Shown here: positions 24,687-32,884 of the stretch, in pieces
Position numbering within the stretch: position 1 is the first letter of the stretch
How the letters are laid out: each line of letters starts with the position of its first letter
Assembly: GCA_035762175.1 (NCBI GenBank)
Contig: DASTPP010000242.1
Coordinates: 1-45,970, forward strand
Source: DASTPP01 sp035762175
Lineage (GTDB): Bacteria > Myxococcota_A > Polyangia > Polyangiales > Polyangiaceae
DNA length: 45,970 nt
Direction of reading: 5' to 3'
Program-made: the position numbers and the translations under genes
The notes under the pieces: model-generated
Seen by the model: only the letters and a program-made list of their open reading frames with translations
Told to the model about the DNA's origin: nothing
Database searches by the model: none

Positions 24687-25583
24687 ATGAGCGACCTCGT
24701 CCAGATCTCCCGCCGGCGCGACGGCGACGGCGACGGCAGCGTGCAATTTCACCCCGCGCGGCCGACGGCCATCGGGGGCGCGAAGGTGTTCGCCATCTAC
24801 GGCAAGGGCGGCATCGGCAAGAGCACGACCTCGTCGAACCTGTCGGTCGCCTTCGCCAAGCTCGGCAAGCGGGTGCTGCAGATCGGCTGCGACCCCAAGC
24901 ACGACTCGACCTTCACCCTCACCAAGCGGCTGCAGCCCACGGTGATCGACGTGCTCGAGTCGGTCGACTTCCACGCCGAAGAGCTGCGCCCCGAAGACTA
25001 CGTCGTCGAGGGCTTCGCCGGCGTGCGCTGCGTCGAGGCCGGCGGGCCGCCCGCGGGCACCGGCTGCGGCGGCTACGTCGTCGGCCAGACCGTCAAGCTC
25101 CTGAAGGAGCACCGCCTGCTCGAGGACACCGACGTCGTCGTCTTCGACGTGCTCGGCGACGTCGTCTGCGGCGGCTTCGCCGCCCCCCTGCAGCACGCCC
25201 AGCGCGCCCTCGTCGTCGCGGCCAACGACTTCGACTCGATCTTCGCGATGAACCGCATCGTCGCCGCGATCGAGGCGAAGGCGAAGAACTACGCCGTCCG
25301 CCTCGGCGGCGTGATCGCCAACCGCAGCGCCGCGACCGACGAGATCGACCGCTTCAACGCCCGCACCGGCCTCACCCGCCTCGCCCACTTCGCCGACCTC
25401 GACGCCGTCCGGCGCAGCCGCCTGAAGAAGTCGACGCTCTTCGAGATGGACCCCACCCCCGAGCTCGAGGCCGTCCAGCAAGAGTACCTGCGCCTGGCCG
25501 CCCGGCTCTGGGCGGGCACCGAGCCGCTCGAGACCCGCTCGATGAAGGACCGCGAGATCTTCGACTTCCTCGGGTTCGACTGA
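24687..25583 (+). CDS. bchL: Light-independent protochlorophyllide reductase iron protein BchL
   Basis: The 298-residue NifH-like ATPase supplies electrons to BchNB. The P-loop YGKGGIGKS is at residues 38-46, and C127 (GTGCGGYVV) and C161 (DVVCGGFAAP) are the bridging [4Fe-4S] ligands of the homodimer. The last residues FDFLGFD are characteristic. It closely resembles BchX of this same cluster but lacks the Ala/Pro N-terminal extension. It is separated from bchM by one base. Confidence 0.96.
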   Translation: MSDLVQISRRRDGDGDGSVQFHPARPTAIGGAKVFAIYGKGGIGKSTTSSNLSVAFAKLGKRVLQIGCDPKHDSTFTLTKRLQPTVIDVLESVDFHAEELRPEDYVVEGFAGVRCVEAGGPPAGTGCGGYVVGQTVKLLKEHRLLEDTDVVVFDVLGDVVCGGFAAPLQHAQRALVVAANDFDSIFAMNRIVAAIEAKAKNYAVRLGGVIANRSAATDEIDRFNARTGLTRLAHFADLDAVRRSRLKKSTLFEMDPTPELEAVQQEYLRLAARLWAGTEPLETRSMKDREIFDFLGFD

Positions 25584-25584
25584 C

Positions 25585-26295
25585 ATGACGACCGCCCCCG
25601 CCACCGCCTCGTACGACCGCCGCCGCCGCCAGCTCGAAGAGTACTTCGACCGCACCGCCGCCGACGCCTGGGCGCGCCTGACCTCCGACGCGCCCGTCGG
25701 CAGCATCCGCGCCACCGTCCGCGCCGGCCGCGACCGGATGCGCGCCCTGCTGCTCAGCTACCTGCCCGACGACCTCGGCGGCCAGCGCGTGCTCGACGCC
25801 GGCTGCGGCACCGGCGCGCTCGCCGTCGAGGCCGCCCGCCGCGGCGCCGAGGTGGTGGCCGTCGACCACTCGCCGACCCTCGTCGCGCTGGCGCGCGAGC
25901 GCGCCCCCGCCGCCGCGCGCGGCCGGGTCGACTTCCGCACCGGCGACATGCTCGACCCCGCGCTCGGCCGCTTCGACTGGGTCGTCGCGATGGACTCGAT
26001 CATCCACTACCAGCCCGCCGACATGGCCGACATGATCGCGCGCCTCGCCGCCCGGGCCGAGCGCGGCGCGGCCGTCACGTTCGCGCCGCGCACCCCCCTC
26101 CTGACCCTCATGCACCTCGCCGGCCAGGCCTTCCCGCGCGCCAACCGCTCGCCCGACCTCGTGCCGATCGCCGAGCGCGCGCTGCGGCAGACGCTCGGCG
26201 CGCGCGCCGACCTCGCCGCCTTCGACCTCGCGCGCAGCGAGCGCGTCGACGTCGGGTTCTACAAGTCGCAGACCCTCGAGCTGGTGCGCCGATGA
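25585..26295 (+). CDS. bchM: Magnesium-protoporphyrin IX methyltransferase
   Basis: The 236-residue SAM methyltransferase has motif I DAGCGTG starting at D71, then VVAVDHSPTLVALARERA. The N-terminal YDRRRRQLEEYFDRTAADAW is typical of BchM. It methylates the C13 propionate of Mg-protoporphyrin, giving the substrate of AcsF. The stop overlaps lhaA by four bases. Position after bchHL is standard. Confidence 0.95.
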   Translation: MTTAPATASYDRRRRQLEEYFDRTAADAWARLTSDAPVGSIRATVRAGRDRMRALLLSYLPDDLGGQRVLDAGCGTGALAVEAARRGAEVVAVDHSPTLVALARERAPAAARGRVDFRTGDMLDPALGRFDWVVAMDSIIHYQPADMADMIARLAARAERGAAVTFAPRTPLLTLMHLAGQAFPRANRSPDLVPIAERALRQTLGARADLAAFDLARSERVDVGFYKSQTLELVRR

Positions 26296-27743
26296 GCCGC
26301 GACGCGGCCCCCAAGGCGCGCGCCCGGCCGCCGCTCTGGCAGGCCCTCGGGCCCCGCCTGCTGCCCTTCGCCGACGCCGCCAGCGCGGCGCTGCCCCTGC
26401 CGCGCCTGCTGCGCCTCGCGCTCTTCCAGGTCTCGGTCGGCATCGAGCTCGTGCTGCTCAACGGCACGCTCAACCGCGTCATGATCGTCGAGCTCGGCAT
26501 CCCCGCCTGGCTCGTCGCCGCGATGGTCGCGCTGCCCATCCTGTTCGCGCCCTTCCGCGCGCTCGTCGGGCACCGCTCCGACCACCACCGCTCGGTGCTC
26601 GGCTGGCGCCGCGTGCCCTACCTCTGGATGGGCACGCTCATCCAGTTCGGCGGCCTCGCCGTCCTGCCCTTCGCCCTGCTCGTGCTCTCCGGGCGCGGCA
26701 CCTACTCGCCCCCGCTCGTCGGCGAGCTCGCCGCCGCCCTCGCGTTCCTGATGATCGGCGTCGGCATGCACACCAGCCAGACCGCCGGCGTCGCCCTCGC
26801 CACCGACCTCGCCCCCGAAGAGACGCGCCCCCGCGTCGTCGCCCTGCTCTACGTGATGCTGCTCGCGGGCATGGTCGCCGCCTCGCTCTGCCTCGGCGCG
26901 CTGCTGCGCTCGTTCGAGTACGTCCGGCTCATCAAGGTGATCCAGGGCGCGGCGATGGTCACCATGGCCTTGAACCTCTTCGCCCTGTGGAAGCAAGAGC
27001 CCCGCGGCGCCGGGCCGGCCGGGCCCGCGCCCGAGGCGGCGCCCGAGGCCTCGTTCCTCGCGTCGGTACGCGGGCTGCTCGCCGGCGGCCCGGCGGGCCG
27101 GCTGCTCGTCGCCGTCGGCCTCGGCGGCGCGGGCTTCAACATGCAAGACGTCCTGCTCGAGCCCTACGGCGGCGAGCTCTTGCGCCTCTCGGTCTCGGCC
27201 ACCACCTCGCTCACCGCCCTGATGGCCGGCGGCACCCTCGCGGGGCTCTTCTTCGCCGCCCGCGGCCTGTCGCGCGGCGGCGACGCGCACAAGCTCGCCG
27301 CCCTCGGCTCGCTCGCCGGCATCGCCGGCTTCTCCGCCGTCATCTTCGCCGCCCCGCTCGGGTCGGCCCCGCTCTTCTGCGCCGGCATCCTTTGCGTCGG
27401 CTTCGGCGGCGGCTGGTTCGCGGTCGGCACCCTGACCGCCTCGATGGCCCTCGCCGCGGGCCCGAAGAGCGGGCTGGCGATCGGCGCCTGGGGCGCCGTG
27501 CAGGCGACCGTGACCGGCGCCGGCATCGCCCTCGGCGGCGCGCTGCGCGACGTCATCTCCGGCCTCGCCGCCCGCGGCGCCCTCGGCCCCGGCCTGCGCT
27601 CGCCCGCGGTCGGCTACAGCGCCGTCTACCACCTCGAGATCGCGCTGCTCTTCGGCACCCTCGTCGCCATCGGCCCGCTCGTGCGGGCCGGCGGGCGGCG
27701 CGACGCCCCCTCCCGGTTCGGCCTCGCCGAGCTGCCCCACTGA
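26292..27743 (+). CDS. lhaA: LH1 assembly protein, PucC/LhaA family transporter-like
   Basis: The 483-residue polytopic protein has about twelve membrane helices and belongs to the PucC branch of the major facilitator fold. LFQVSVGIELVLLNGTLNRV, RALVGHRSDHHRSVLGWRR and AAALAFLMIGVGMHTSQTAG are family blocks. LhaA helps insert or assemble light-harvesting 1 with pigments. Location between bchM and puhA is the one in which LhaA (not PucC) is normally found. No pucBA is nearby. Confidence 0.93.
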   Translation: MSRDAAPKARARPPLWQALGPRLLPFADAASAALPLPRLLRLALFQVSVGIELVLLNGTLNRVMIVELGIPAWLVAAMVALPILFAPFRALVGHRSDHHRSVLGWRRVPYLWMGTLIQFGGLAVLPFALLVLSGRGTYSPPLVGELAAALAFLMIGVGMHTSQTAGVALATDLAPEETRPRVVALLYVMLLAGMVAASLCLGALLRSFEYVRLIKVIQGAAMVTMALNLFALWKQEPRGAGPAGPAPEAAPEASFLASVRGLLAGGPAGRLLVAVGLGGAGFNMQDVLLEPYGGELLRLSVSATTSLTALMAGGTLAGLFFAARGLSRGGDAHKLAALGSLAGIAGFSAVIFAAPLGSAPLFCAGILCVGFGGGWFAVGTLTASMALAAGPKSGLAIGAWGAVQATVTGAGIALGGALRDVISGLAARGALGPGLRSPAVGYSAVYHLEIALLFGTLVAIGPLVRAGGRRDAPSRFGLAELPH

Positions 27744-27767
27744 CTGAAGCCCCCGGAGCGGTCCCCC

Positions 27768-28541
27768 ATGTCCACCGCACTCACCGAATCGATCGACGTC
27801 GCCCAGGTGGTCCTCTACGCGTTCTGGGCCTTCTTCTTCGGGCTCATCTTCTGGCTCCGCCGCGAAGACCGGCGCGAGGGTTACCCGCTCGAGTCCGACA
27901 ACCCGCGCAAGATCGCCACGATCGGGCGCATCCTCATCCCGGCGCCGAAGACCTTCCTGCTGCCGGGCGGCGGCGAGGCGCGGGCGCCGAACTTCGCGCG
28001 CGACGCCCGCCCCATCGCCGCCGCGCGCACCGCGGCCGCCGGCGGGGCGACCCTCGAGCCCACCGGCGACCCGCTGACCTCGAACGTCGGGCCGGCCTCG
28101 TTCGCCGCGCGCGCCGACGAGCCCGAGCGCACCCACGAGGGCCACGACCTCGTCGCGCCGATGCGCGTGCTGCCCGGGTTCGCCGTCTGCGCCGGGCCCG
28201 ACCCGCGCGGCTGGCCCGTCGTCGCGACCGACGGCAAGGTCGCCGGCACGGTCAAAGAGATCTGGGTCGACCGCGCCGACGCCATGGCGCGCTACCTCGA
28301 GGTCGAGCTGCCGGCCGAGGCCGGCGCCGCCGAGACGCGCCTGCTGCCGGTGACGATGATGCGCGTGCTCGACGAGGCGCGCCACGTCAAGGTGACGGCG
28401 GTGCGCGCCGAGCACTTCGCGCGCGTCCCCCGCACGAAAGAGCCCGACCGCATCACGCTGGCCGAAGAAGACCAGATCGGCGCCTTCTACGCCGGCGGCC
28501 GCCTCTACGCCGAGCCGAAGCGCCTGGGGCCCGTGCTGTGA
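27768..28541 (+). CDS. puhA: Photosynthetic reaction centre H subunit
   Basis: The 257-residue protein has one N-terminal membrane helix (about residues 10-32, VVLYAFWAFFFGLIFWL) followed by RREDRREGYPLE, a near-invariant PuhA segment. The cytoplasmic PRC-barrel part contains VVATDGKVAGTVKEIWVDR and a C-terminal EEDQIGAFYAGGRLYAEP. It caps the L/M dimer on the cytoplasmic face and shapes proton uptake to QB. The stop overlaps the puhB GTG. Confidence 0.96.
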   Translation: MSTALTESIDVAQVVLYAFWAFFFGLIFWLRREDRREGYPLESDNPRKIATIGRILIPAPKTFLLPGGGEARAPNFARDARPIAAARTAAAGGATLEPTGDPLTSNVGPASFAARADEPERTHEGHDLVAPMRVLPGFAVCAGPDPRGWPVVATDGKVAGTVKEIWVDRADAMARYLEVELPAEAGAAETRLLPVTMMRVLDEARHVKVTAVRAEHFARVPRTKEPDRITLAEEDQIGAFYAGGRLYAEPKRLGPVL

Positions 28542-29206
28542 GCGCCGACCACGAGGTGCCGCCGGTGCCGGGGCTGCCCGGCCCGCTGCCCGCCGGCGAG
28601 CGCATCGTCTGGCAGGGCCGGCCCGAGTGGCGGGCGCTCGCCCGGCAGGCCTTCAAGGTCCGCTGGGTCGCCGCCTACTTCGCCGTGCTGCTCGCCGCCC
28701 GCGCCGCCGCCGTGCCGGCCCCGGGCCACCTCGCCCCGCCCGCGCTCGCCGCCGCCGGCTGCCTCGGGCTGCTGACGCTGCTCGCCTGGCTCAACGCCCG
28801 CGCCGCCGTCTACACCATCACGACCCGCCGCGTCGTCTTGCACGTCGGCGTCGCCGTGCCCACCACCTGGAACCTCCCCTTCAAGCGCCTGGCCGCCGCC
28901 GACCTCAAGGTCCGCGCCGAGGGCGACGGCGACATCGTGCTGCGGCTGACCCCGCCCAACCGCATCGGCTGGGCCCTGCTCTGGCCGCACGCCCAGCCCT
29001 GGCACGTCGCGCCCGCGCGCCCCGCCCTGCGCGCCATCGCCGAGCCGGCCCGCGTCGCGTCGCTGCTCGCCGGGGCCGTGCAGGCCTGGGCCGAGGCCGA
29101 GGCCGAGCCCACCCGCGTCGCCCCCGGCATCGCCGCGACGCTCCCGGGCGCGGCGCCCGCGCCGATCGGGCTCGGGGCGGGCCTGCCGGCCGGGGTCGGC
29201 CCCTAG
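28538..29206 (+). CDS. puhB: Photosynthetic complex assembly protein PuhB
   Basis: The 222-residue protein has a soluble N-terminus with PAGERIVWQGRPEWRALA, two or three membrane segments between about 40 and 95, then a PH-like part (YTITTRRVVLHVGVAVPTT). That pattern is typical of PuhB, which assists reaction-centre assembly. The C-terminal ~30 residues are Ala/Pro/Gly-rich. Start GTG overlaps the puhA stop. Confidence 0.9.
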   Translation: MSADHEVPPVPGLPGPLPAGERIVWQGRPEWRALARQAFKVRWVAAYFAVLLAARAAAVPAPGHLAPPALAAAGCLGLLTLLAWLNARAAVYTITTRRVVLHVGVAVPTTWNLPFKRLAAADLKVRAEGDGDIVLRLTPPNRIGWALLWPHAQPWHVAPARPALRAIAEPARVASLLAGAVQAWAEAEAEPTRVAPGIAATLPGAAPAPIGLGAGLPAGVGP

Positions 29207-29226
29207 CGGGGCAGGGGAGGCACGCC

Positions 29227-29679
29227 GTGCACGACCACCCCCACGAGCAAGTGGTGCCCCGCGCCGCCCTCCTCGGCGCCGCCGCCCTCATCGCCGCCAC
29301 CATCGCCCTCGCCGCCGGCGCCCGCCACGCCCGCCCCGACCCGCCCGCCGCCCCGCCCCCGGCCGAGTTCGCCGACGTGCGCTTCGAGGACCGCCCCGGC
29401 GGCGCCGTCGCCGTGCTCGACGCCGCGACCGGGCGCGAGGTGGGCGCGCTCGCGCCCGGCACCAACGGCTTCGTGCGCGGCGTGCTGCGCGGCATGTTCC
29501 GCGGGCGCAAGCTCGAGTCGATCGGCCGCGACGGGCGCTTCCGGCTCGCCCGCGACGAGGGCGGGCGCCTGACGCTCGAAGACCCCGCCACCGGCCGCGT
29601 CGTCGACCTGCGCTCGTTCGGCCCCGCCAACGCCGCCGCCTTCGACGGCCTGCTGGCCGCCGCCAAGGGGGCGCCGTGA
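29227..29679 (+). CDS. puhC: Photosynthetic complex assembly protein PuhC
   Basis: The 150-residue product has one membrane segment at about residues 12-32 and a periplasmic domain with FEDRPGGAVAVLDAATGREV and FVRGVLRGMFRGRKLES. These match the family named putative photosynthetic complex assembly protein (PuhC), required for efficient LH1-reaction centre assembly. GTG start at 29227 follows GGGGAGG at about 29213-29219. It overlaps the next small gene. Confidence 0.88.
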   Translation: MHDHPHEQVVPRAALLGAAALIAATIALAAGARHARPDPPAAPPPAEFADVRFEDRPGGAVAVLDAATGREVGALAPGTNGFVRGVLRGMFRGRKLESIGRDGRFRLARDEGGRLTLEDPATGRVVDLRSFGPANAAAFDGLLAAAKGAP

Positions 29680-29966
29680 GGCCCGCGCGCTCCTTCGACG
29701 TCTTCTGCTCCGTGCGGGTCTCGCACACCTTCGAAGACCTCTCGGCCCACGTCGAGCTCGAGGGCGACGTCGAGCTCGGCCCGGGCGACCGCGTGCTCGT
29801 GCACGGCCCGGCCCTCCGCCCGCCCTACGGCGAAGAGCGCGTCGAGCGCCGCCGCGCCACCGTCACCCGCGCCGCCTGGCTCGAGCGCGCCTGGGTCCGC
29901 CTGACCGGCGACCTCGACTGCCTCTCGCTGCTCGACGTCGACTTCCGCGACCGGAGACCGCCATGA
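29676..29966 (+). CDS. Small conserved-position protein between puhC and acsF, unknown function
   Basis: A 96-residue frame starts at GTG overlapping the puhC stop and ends overlapping the acsF ATG, so it is tightly coupled on both sides. It has no membrane segment. FEDLSAHVELEGDVELGPGDRVLVHGP suggests a small beta-rich fold, and the C-terminus ends LDCLSLLDVDFRDRRPP. A small gene of unknown function often sits at this place in photosynthesis clusters. I see no catalytic motif. Overlaps and codon usage make it a real gene; the role is unknown. Confidence 0.82.
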   Translation: MRPARSFDVFCSVRVSHTFEDLSAHVELEGDVELGPGDRVLVHGPALRPPYGEERVERRRATVTRAAWLERAWVRLTGDLDCLSLLDVDFRDRRPP

Positions 29967-31060
29967 GCGCACCCGCCCCCCCGCCCCGTGTAGACGCGCC
30001 CGCCCCCGGCCCCGCCCCCAACGACACGACCCGAAAGGCGCAGGCGACGACCACGCTCAGCCCGCGCTTTTACACCACCGATTTCGACAAGCTCGACCGC
30101 CTCTCGGTCGAGCCCGTGCGCGCCGAGTGGGACGCGCTCATGGCCGAGCTGGCCGCCGACGCGAACCGCCACCACTTCGTCCGCGACCGCGCCATCGCCT
30201 GGGACTTCGACCCGGACAAGCTCGACCCGGCCCTGCGCGCCGAGTTCGTCGACTTCCTCGTCAGCTCGCTGACGGCCGAATTCTCGGGCTGCATCCTGTA
30301 CGCCGAGATGCGAAAGCGCGGCAAGAACCCCGACCTGCGCGCGCTCTTCAAGCACATGAGCCGCGACGAGGCCCGCCACGCCGGCTTCATCAACGACAGC
30401 CTGCGCGACTTCGGCCTCGAGGTCGACATGAGCTTCCTCGTCAAGTCGAAGAAGTACACCTTCTTCAGCCCCAAGTTCATCCTGTACGCGACCTACCTGT
30501 CCGAGAAGATCGGCTACGCGCGGTACATCCAGATCTACCGCCACCTCGAGCGGCACCCCGAGCGCCGCTTCCACCCGATCTTCAAGTGGTTCAAAGAGTG
30601 GTGCAACGACGAGTTCCGCCACGGCGAGGCGCTCGCGCTGCTGATGCGCTCCGACCCCGCGCTGCTCGCCGGCCGCAACCTCCTTTGGATCCGCTTCTTC
30701 CAGCTCTCGGTGTTCGCCACCATGTTCGTGCGCGACCACGCGCGCCCCGAGATGCACCGCGCGCTCGGCCTCGACCCCGAGGCCTACGGCATGGAAGTCT
30801 TCCGCCTGACCGCCGAGATCTCGAAGCAGGTCTTCCCCGTCCTGCTCGACGTCGAGCACCCCGCCTTCCTGGCCGGGCTGCGCCGCCTGCGCGACCTCGC
30901 CGGGCGCCTCGGCGAGGCCCGCGCGCGCGGCGGCCTCGTCGGCGCGCTGCGCGGCCTCGGCCTGGTCGCCCGCATCGCCGCCACCTTCCTCGCCCTCTTC
31001 CTGCTGCCCACCCGCCCGAACACGCCGCCCGAGCGAGCGCGCCTCTCGCCCGCCTGGTGA
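29963..31060 (+). CDS. acsF: Aerobic Mg-protoporphyrin IX monomethyl ester cyclase
   Basis: The 365-residue diiron oxygenase forms ring E of bacteriochlorophyll using O2. E106 (TAEFSGC) and the E136-H139 pair in SRDEARHAGF are diiron ligands, and a second set lies in WCNDEFRHGEAL. The core from FYTTDFDKLDRLSVEPVR onward is highly conserved; the first 30 residues are Pro/Ala-rich. Presence of AcsF, and no bchE in the window, implies pigment synthesis can proceed with oxygen. It is followed by puhE after 10 bp. Confidence 0.95.
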   Translation: MSAPAPPPRVDAPAPGPAPNDTTRKAQATTTLSPRFYTTDFDKLDRLSVEPVRAEWDALMAELAADANRHHFVRDRAIAWDFDPDKLDPALRAEFVDFLVSSLTAEFSGCILYAEMRKRGKNPDLRALFKHMSRDEARHAGFINDSLRDFGLEVDMSFLVKSKKYTFFSPKFILYATYLSEKIGYARYIQIYRHLERHPERRFHPIFKWFKEWCNDEFRHGEALALLMRSDPALLAGRNLLWIRFFQLSVFATMFVRDHARPEMHRALGLDPEAYGMEVFRLTAEISKQVFPVLLDVEHPAFLAGLRRLRDLAGRLGEARARGGLVGALRGLGLVARIAATFLALFLLPTRPNTPPERARLSPAW

Positions 31061-31070
31061 CGGTGCCGCC

Positions 31071-31871
31071 ATGACCGCCCGCCTGCTCGCCGCGCTGTTC
31101 GTCCTCGCGCTCTGGTGGCTCAGCACCGGCGTCGTGCTGCGGCTGGTCTGGCTCGGCCGCGACACCTTCCGCCGCAGCGCCGCGGGCGCCACCCTGCTCG
31201 CCGCCGCCGGCCTCTACGGCCTGTGGTGGAGCGCCCCCCTCGCCTCGGCCGGCGCCGCCTACCTCGCCTTCGCCTCCGCGCTCGCGGTCTGGGCCTGGCA
31301 CGAGCTCACCTTCCTGTTCGGCGCCGTCACCGGCCCGCGCACGCGGCCCTGCCCCCCCCAGGCCGCCGGCTGGCGGCGCTTCGGCCTCGCCACCGCCGCG
31401 CTCCTCTACCACGAGCTCGCCCTGGCCCTCACGATCCCGATCCTGATCGCGCTCACCCGCGGCGGCCCCAATCGGGTCGGCCTCGAGACCTTCCTCGTCT
31501 TGTGGGTCATGCGCCTGTCGGCCAAGCTCAACGTCTTCCTCGGGGTGCGCAACCTCGCCGAAGGGTTCTTGCCCGCCCACCTGCGCTACCTGCTCAGCTA
31601 CGCCCGCCGCGCGCGCCTCAACCCCCTCATGCCCGCCTCGCTGGCGGCCGCCAGCGCCGCCGCGATTCATCTCGGCGCGTTGTCGCTCGCGGCCGACGCC
31701 TCGCCCCTCACCGCCGTCGGCGGCGCGCTCGTCACGACGCTGCTGGTCTTGGCGGTGCTCGAGCACGTCTTCCTCGCCTTGCCCCTGCCCGATGCCTTGC
31801 TCTGGCGTTGGGCGCTGCCCACGCCTGCCCCGTCGAAGCCGCTCGGCGCGTTGCGGGCGGAGGCGCGCTGA
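31071..31871 (+). CDS. puhE: Putative photosynthetic complex assembly protein PuhE (DUF3623)
   Basis: The 266-residue membrane protein has seven or eight hydrophobic segments and the signature LWWLSTGVVLRLVWLGR at the N-terminus, then WAWHELTFLFGAVTGPRTRPC and LRLSAKLNVFLGVRN-like text (VMRLSAKLNVFLGVRNLAEG). This is the DUF3623/PuhE family, restricted to phototrophs and placed after acsF. The function is thought to lie in assembly of the photosynthetic apparatus or pigment regulation. Confidence 0.9.
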   Translation: MTARLLAALFVLALWWLSTGVVLRLVWLGRDTFRRSAAGATLLAAAGLYGLWWSAPLASAGAAYLAFASALAVWAWHELTFLFGAVTGPRTRPCPPQAAGWRRFGLATAALLYHELALALTIPILIALTRGGPNRVGLETFLVLWVMRLSAKLNVFLGVRNLAEGFLPAHLRYLLSYARRARLNPLMPASLAAASAAAIHLGALSLAADASPLTAVGGALVTTLLVLAVLEHVFLALPLPDALLWRWALPTPAPSKPLGALRAEAR

Positions 31872-32010
31872 GCCCATGTTCGACCTGCCGTCGCCAGCCC
31901 GGACGGAACGACGCGCTGTGTCATCTCACAAAAACCTGGCCGCCGGAGTTCGCGGCTGCGGACCTGCACGAGGTTACGCTATGACCTCTCGAGCGCAGGA
32001 GGTGTGGCGA

Positions 32011-32847
32011 ATGGCAAAAGTCTCGGCCGAAGATTGGGGCAATTCTCCGCAGCCCCTCACGCTGCAACTGCTGCGCGGCCCCTCGGCCGTGCCTGCCGAG
32101 AAGCGGGCCGAGTTGCTCGCGACGGTCCACGAACAGCTCGTCCCCGAACTGATCGTCGCCCACTGGCAAGAGCTGCAGACGCTCGACCCCTGCTCCGACA
32201 CCCGCGGCCCACCGACCGAGGGCGAGGTGTCCGAGTTGGCCCGGATCGCGCGCCGCCAAGACCTGTCCGGCGCCCTCGCCTTCATCGAGACGCTCGTCCG
32301 CCAAGGCGTCCCGCTCGAGGTGGTGCTCCTGCACCTCATCGCCCCCGCCGCGCGCCTGCTCGGCGACGAGTGGCTCGCCGACCAGACGAGCTGGGGCGAG
32401 GTTACGATCGGCCTGGGCACGCTGCAACAGGTCGTGCACGTCTTCGGCCCCCGCTTCTCGCCCGAGGCCCCCGACCGCGGGCTCGTGGTCCTGGCGGCGG
32501 CGCCGCGCGAGCAGCACACGCTCGGCCTCTACGTGCTCGCCGAGTTCTTGCGCCGGGCCGGCTGGGACGTGCAGGTCGACCCCGCCATCTCCGACGCCGA
32601 TTTGATCGCGCTCGTCGAATCCACGCACGTCGAGCTGATCGGCATTTCGGTGAGCAATACCGATCTCGTCCCGTCGCTCGACGCGCTCGTGGCCGCGATC
32701 CGGCGGGCCTCGCGCAACCCACAAATCGCCGTCGCGCTGGGCGGCGCGCTTGACCTTTCCGAAGAGGCCGAGCGGCTCGGTGCGGTTTGCTTTCCTGACC
32801 CGCGCGACGTCGTGCGCTGGCTTGACGATCGCGCGAGGGTAGGCTAA
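32011..32847 (+). CDS. aerR: Cobalamin-binding antirepressor, AerR/PpaA family
   Basis: The 278-residue protein has a helical region (about 70-140, ending GDEWLADQTSWGEVTIG) and a B12-binding Rossmann-like domain. H169, in EQHTLG, fits the cobalamin-ligand motif ExHxxG (variant of DxHxxG), and ISVSNTD and ALGGALD follow as in the family. AerR/PpaA senses light through cobalamin and modulates PpsR/CrtJ, encoded immediately downstream. I prefer the ATG at 32011 because AGGAGGTG lies at 31997-32004; ATGs at 31981 and 31876 are in frame but lack comparable sites. Confidence 0.9.
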   Translation: MAKVSAEDWGNSPQPLTLQLLRGPSAVPAEKRAELLATVHEQLVPELIVAHWQELQTLDPCSDTRGPPTEGEVSELARIARRQDLSGALAFIETLVRQGVPLEVVLLHLIAPAARLLGDEWLADQTSWGEVTIGLGTLQQVVHVFGPRFSPEAPDRGLVVLAAAPREQHTLGLYVLAEFLRRAGWDVQVDPAISDADLIALVESTHVELIGISVSNTDLVPSLDALVAAIRRASRNPQIAVALGGALDLSEEAERLGAVCFPDPRDVVRWLDDRARVG

Positions 32848-32884
32848 GGCGGTGGGGTCCGAACGTAAGATAAGCCGTCGGGGC

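Noticed and set aside
20930..24688. Minus-strand open frame of 1252 codons opposite bchH
   Set aside because: The translation is low-complexity Gly/Arg/Ala/Val and matches no fold, whereas bchH on the plus strand is complete.
31872..32010. TGTGTCATCTCACA before aerR as a PpsR box
   Set aside because: The spacing does not fit TGT-N12-ACA and the half-sites do not match the AGATTGACA pattern of the other boxes.
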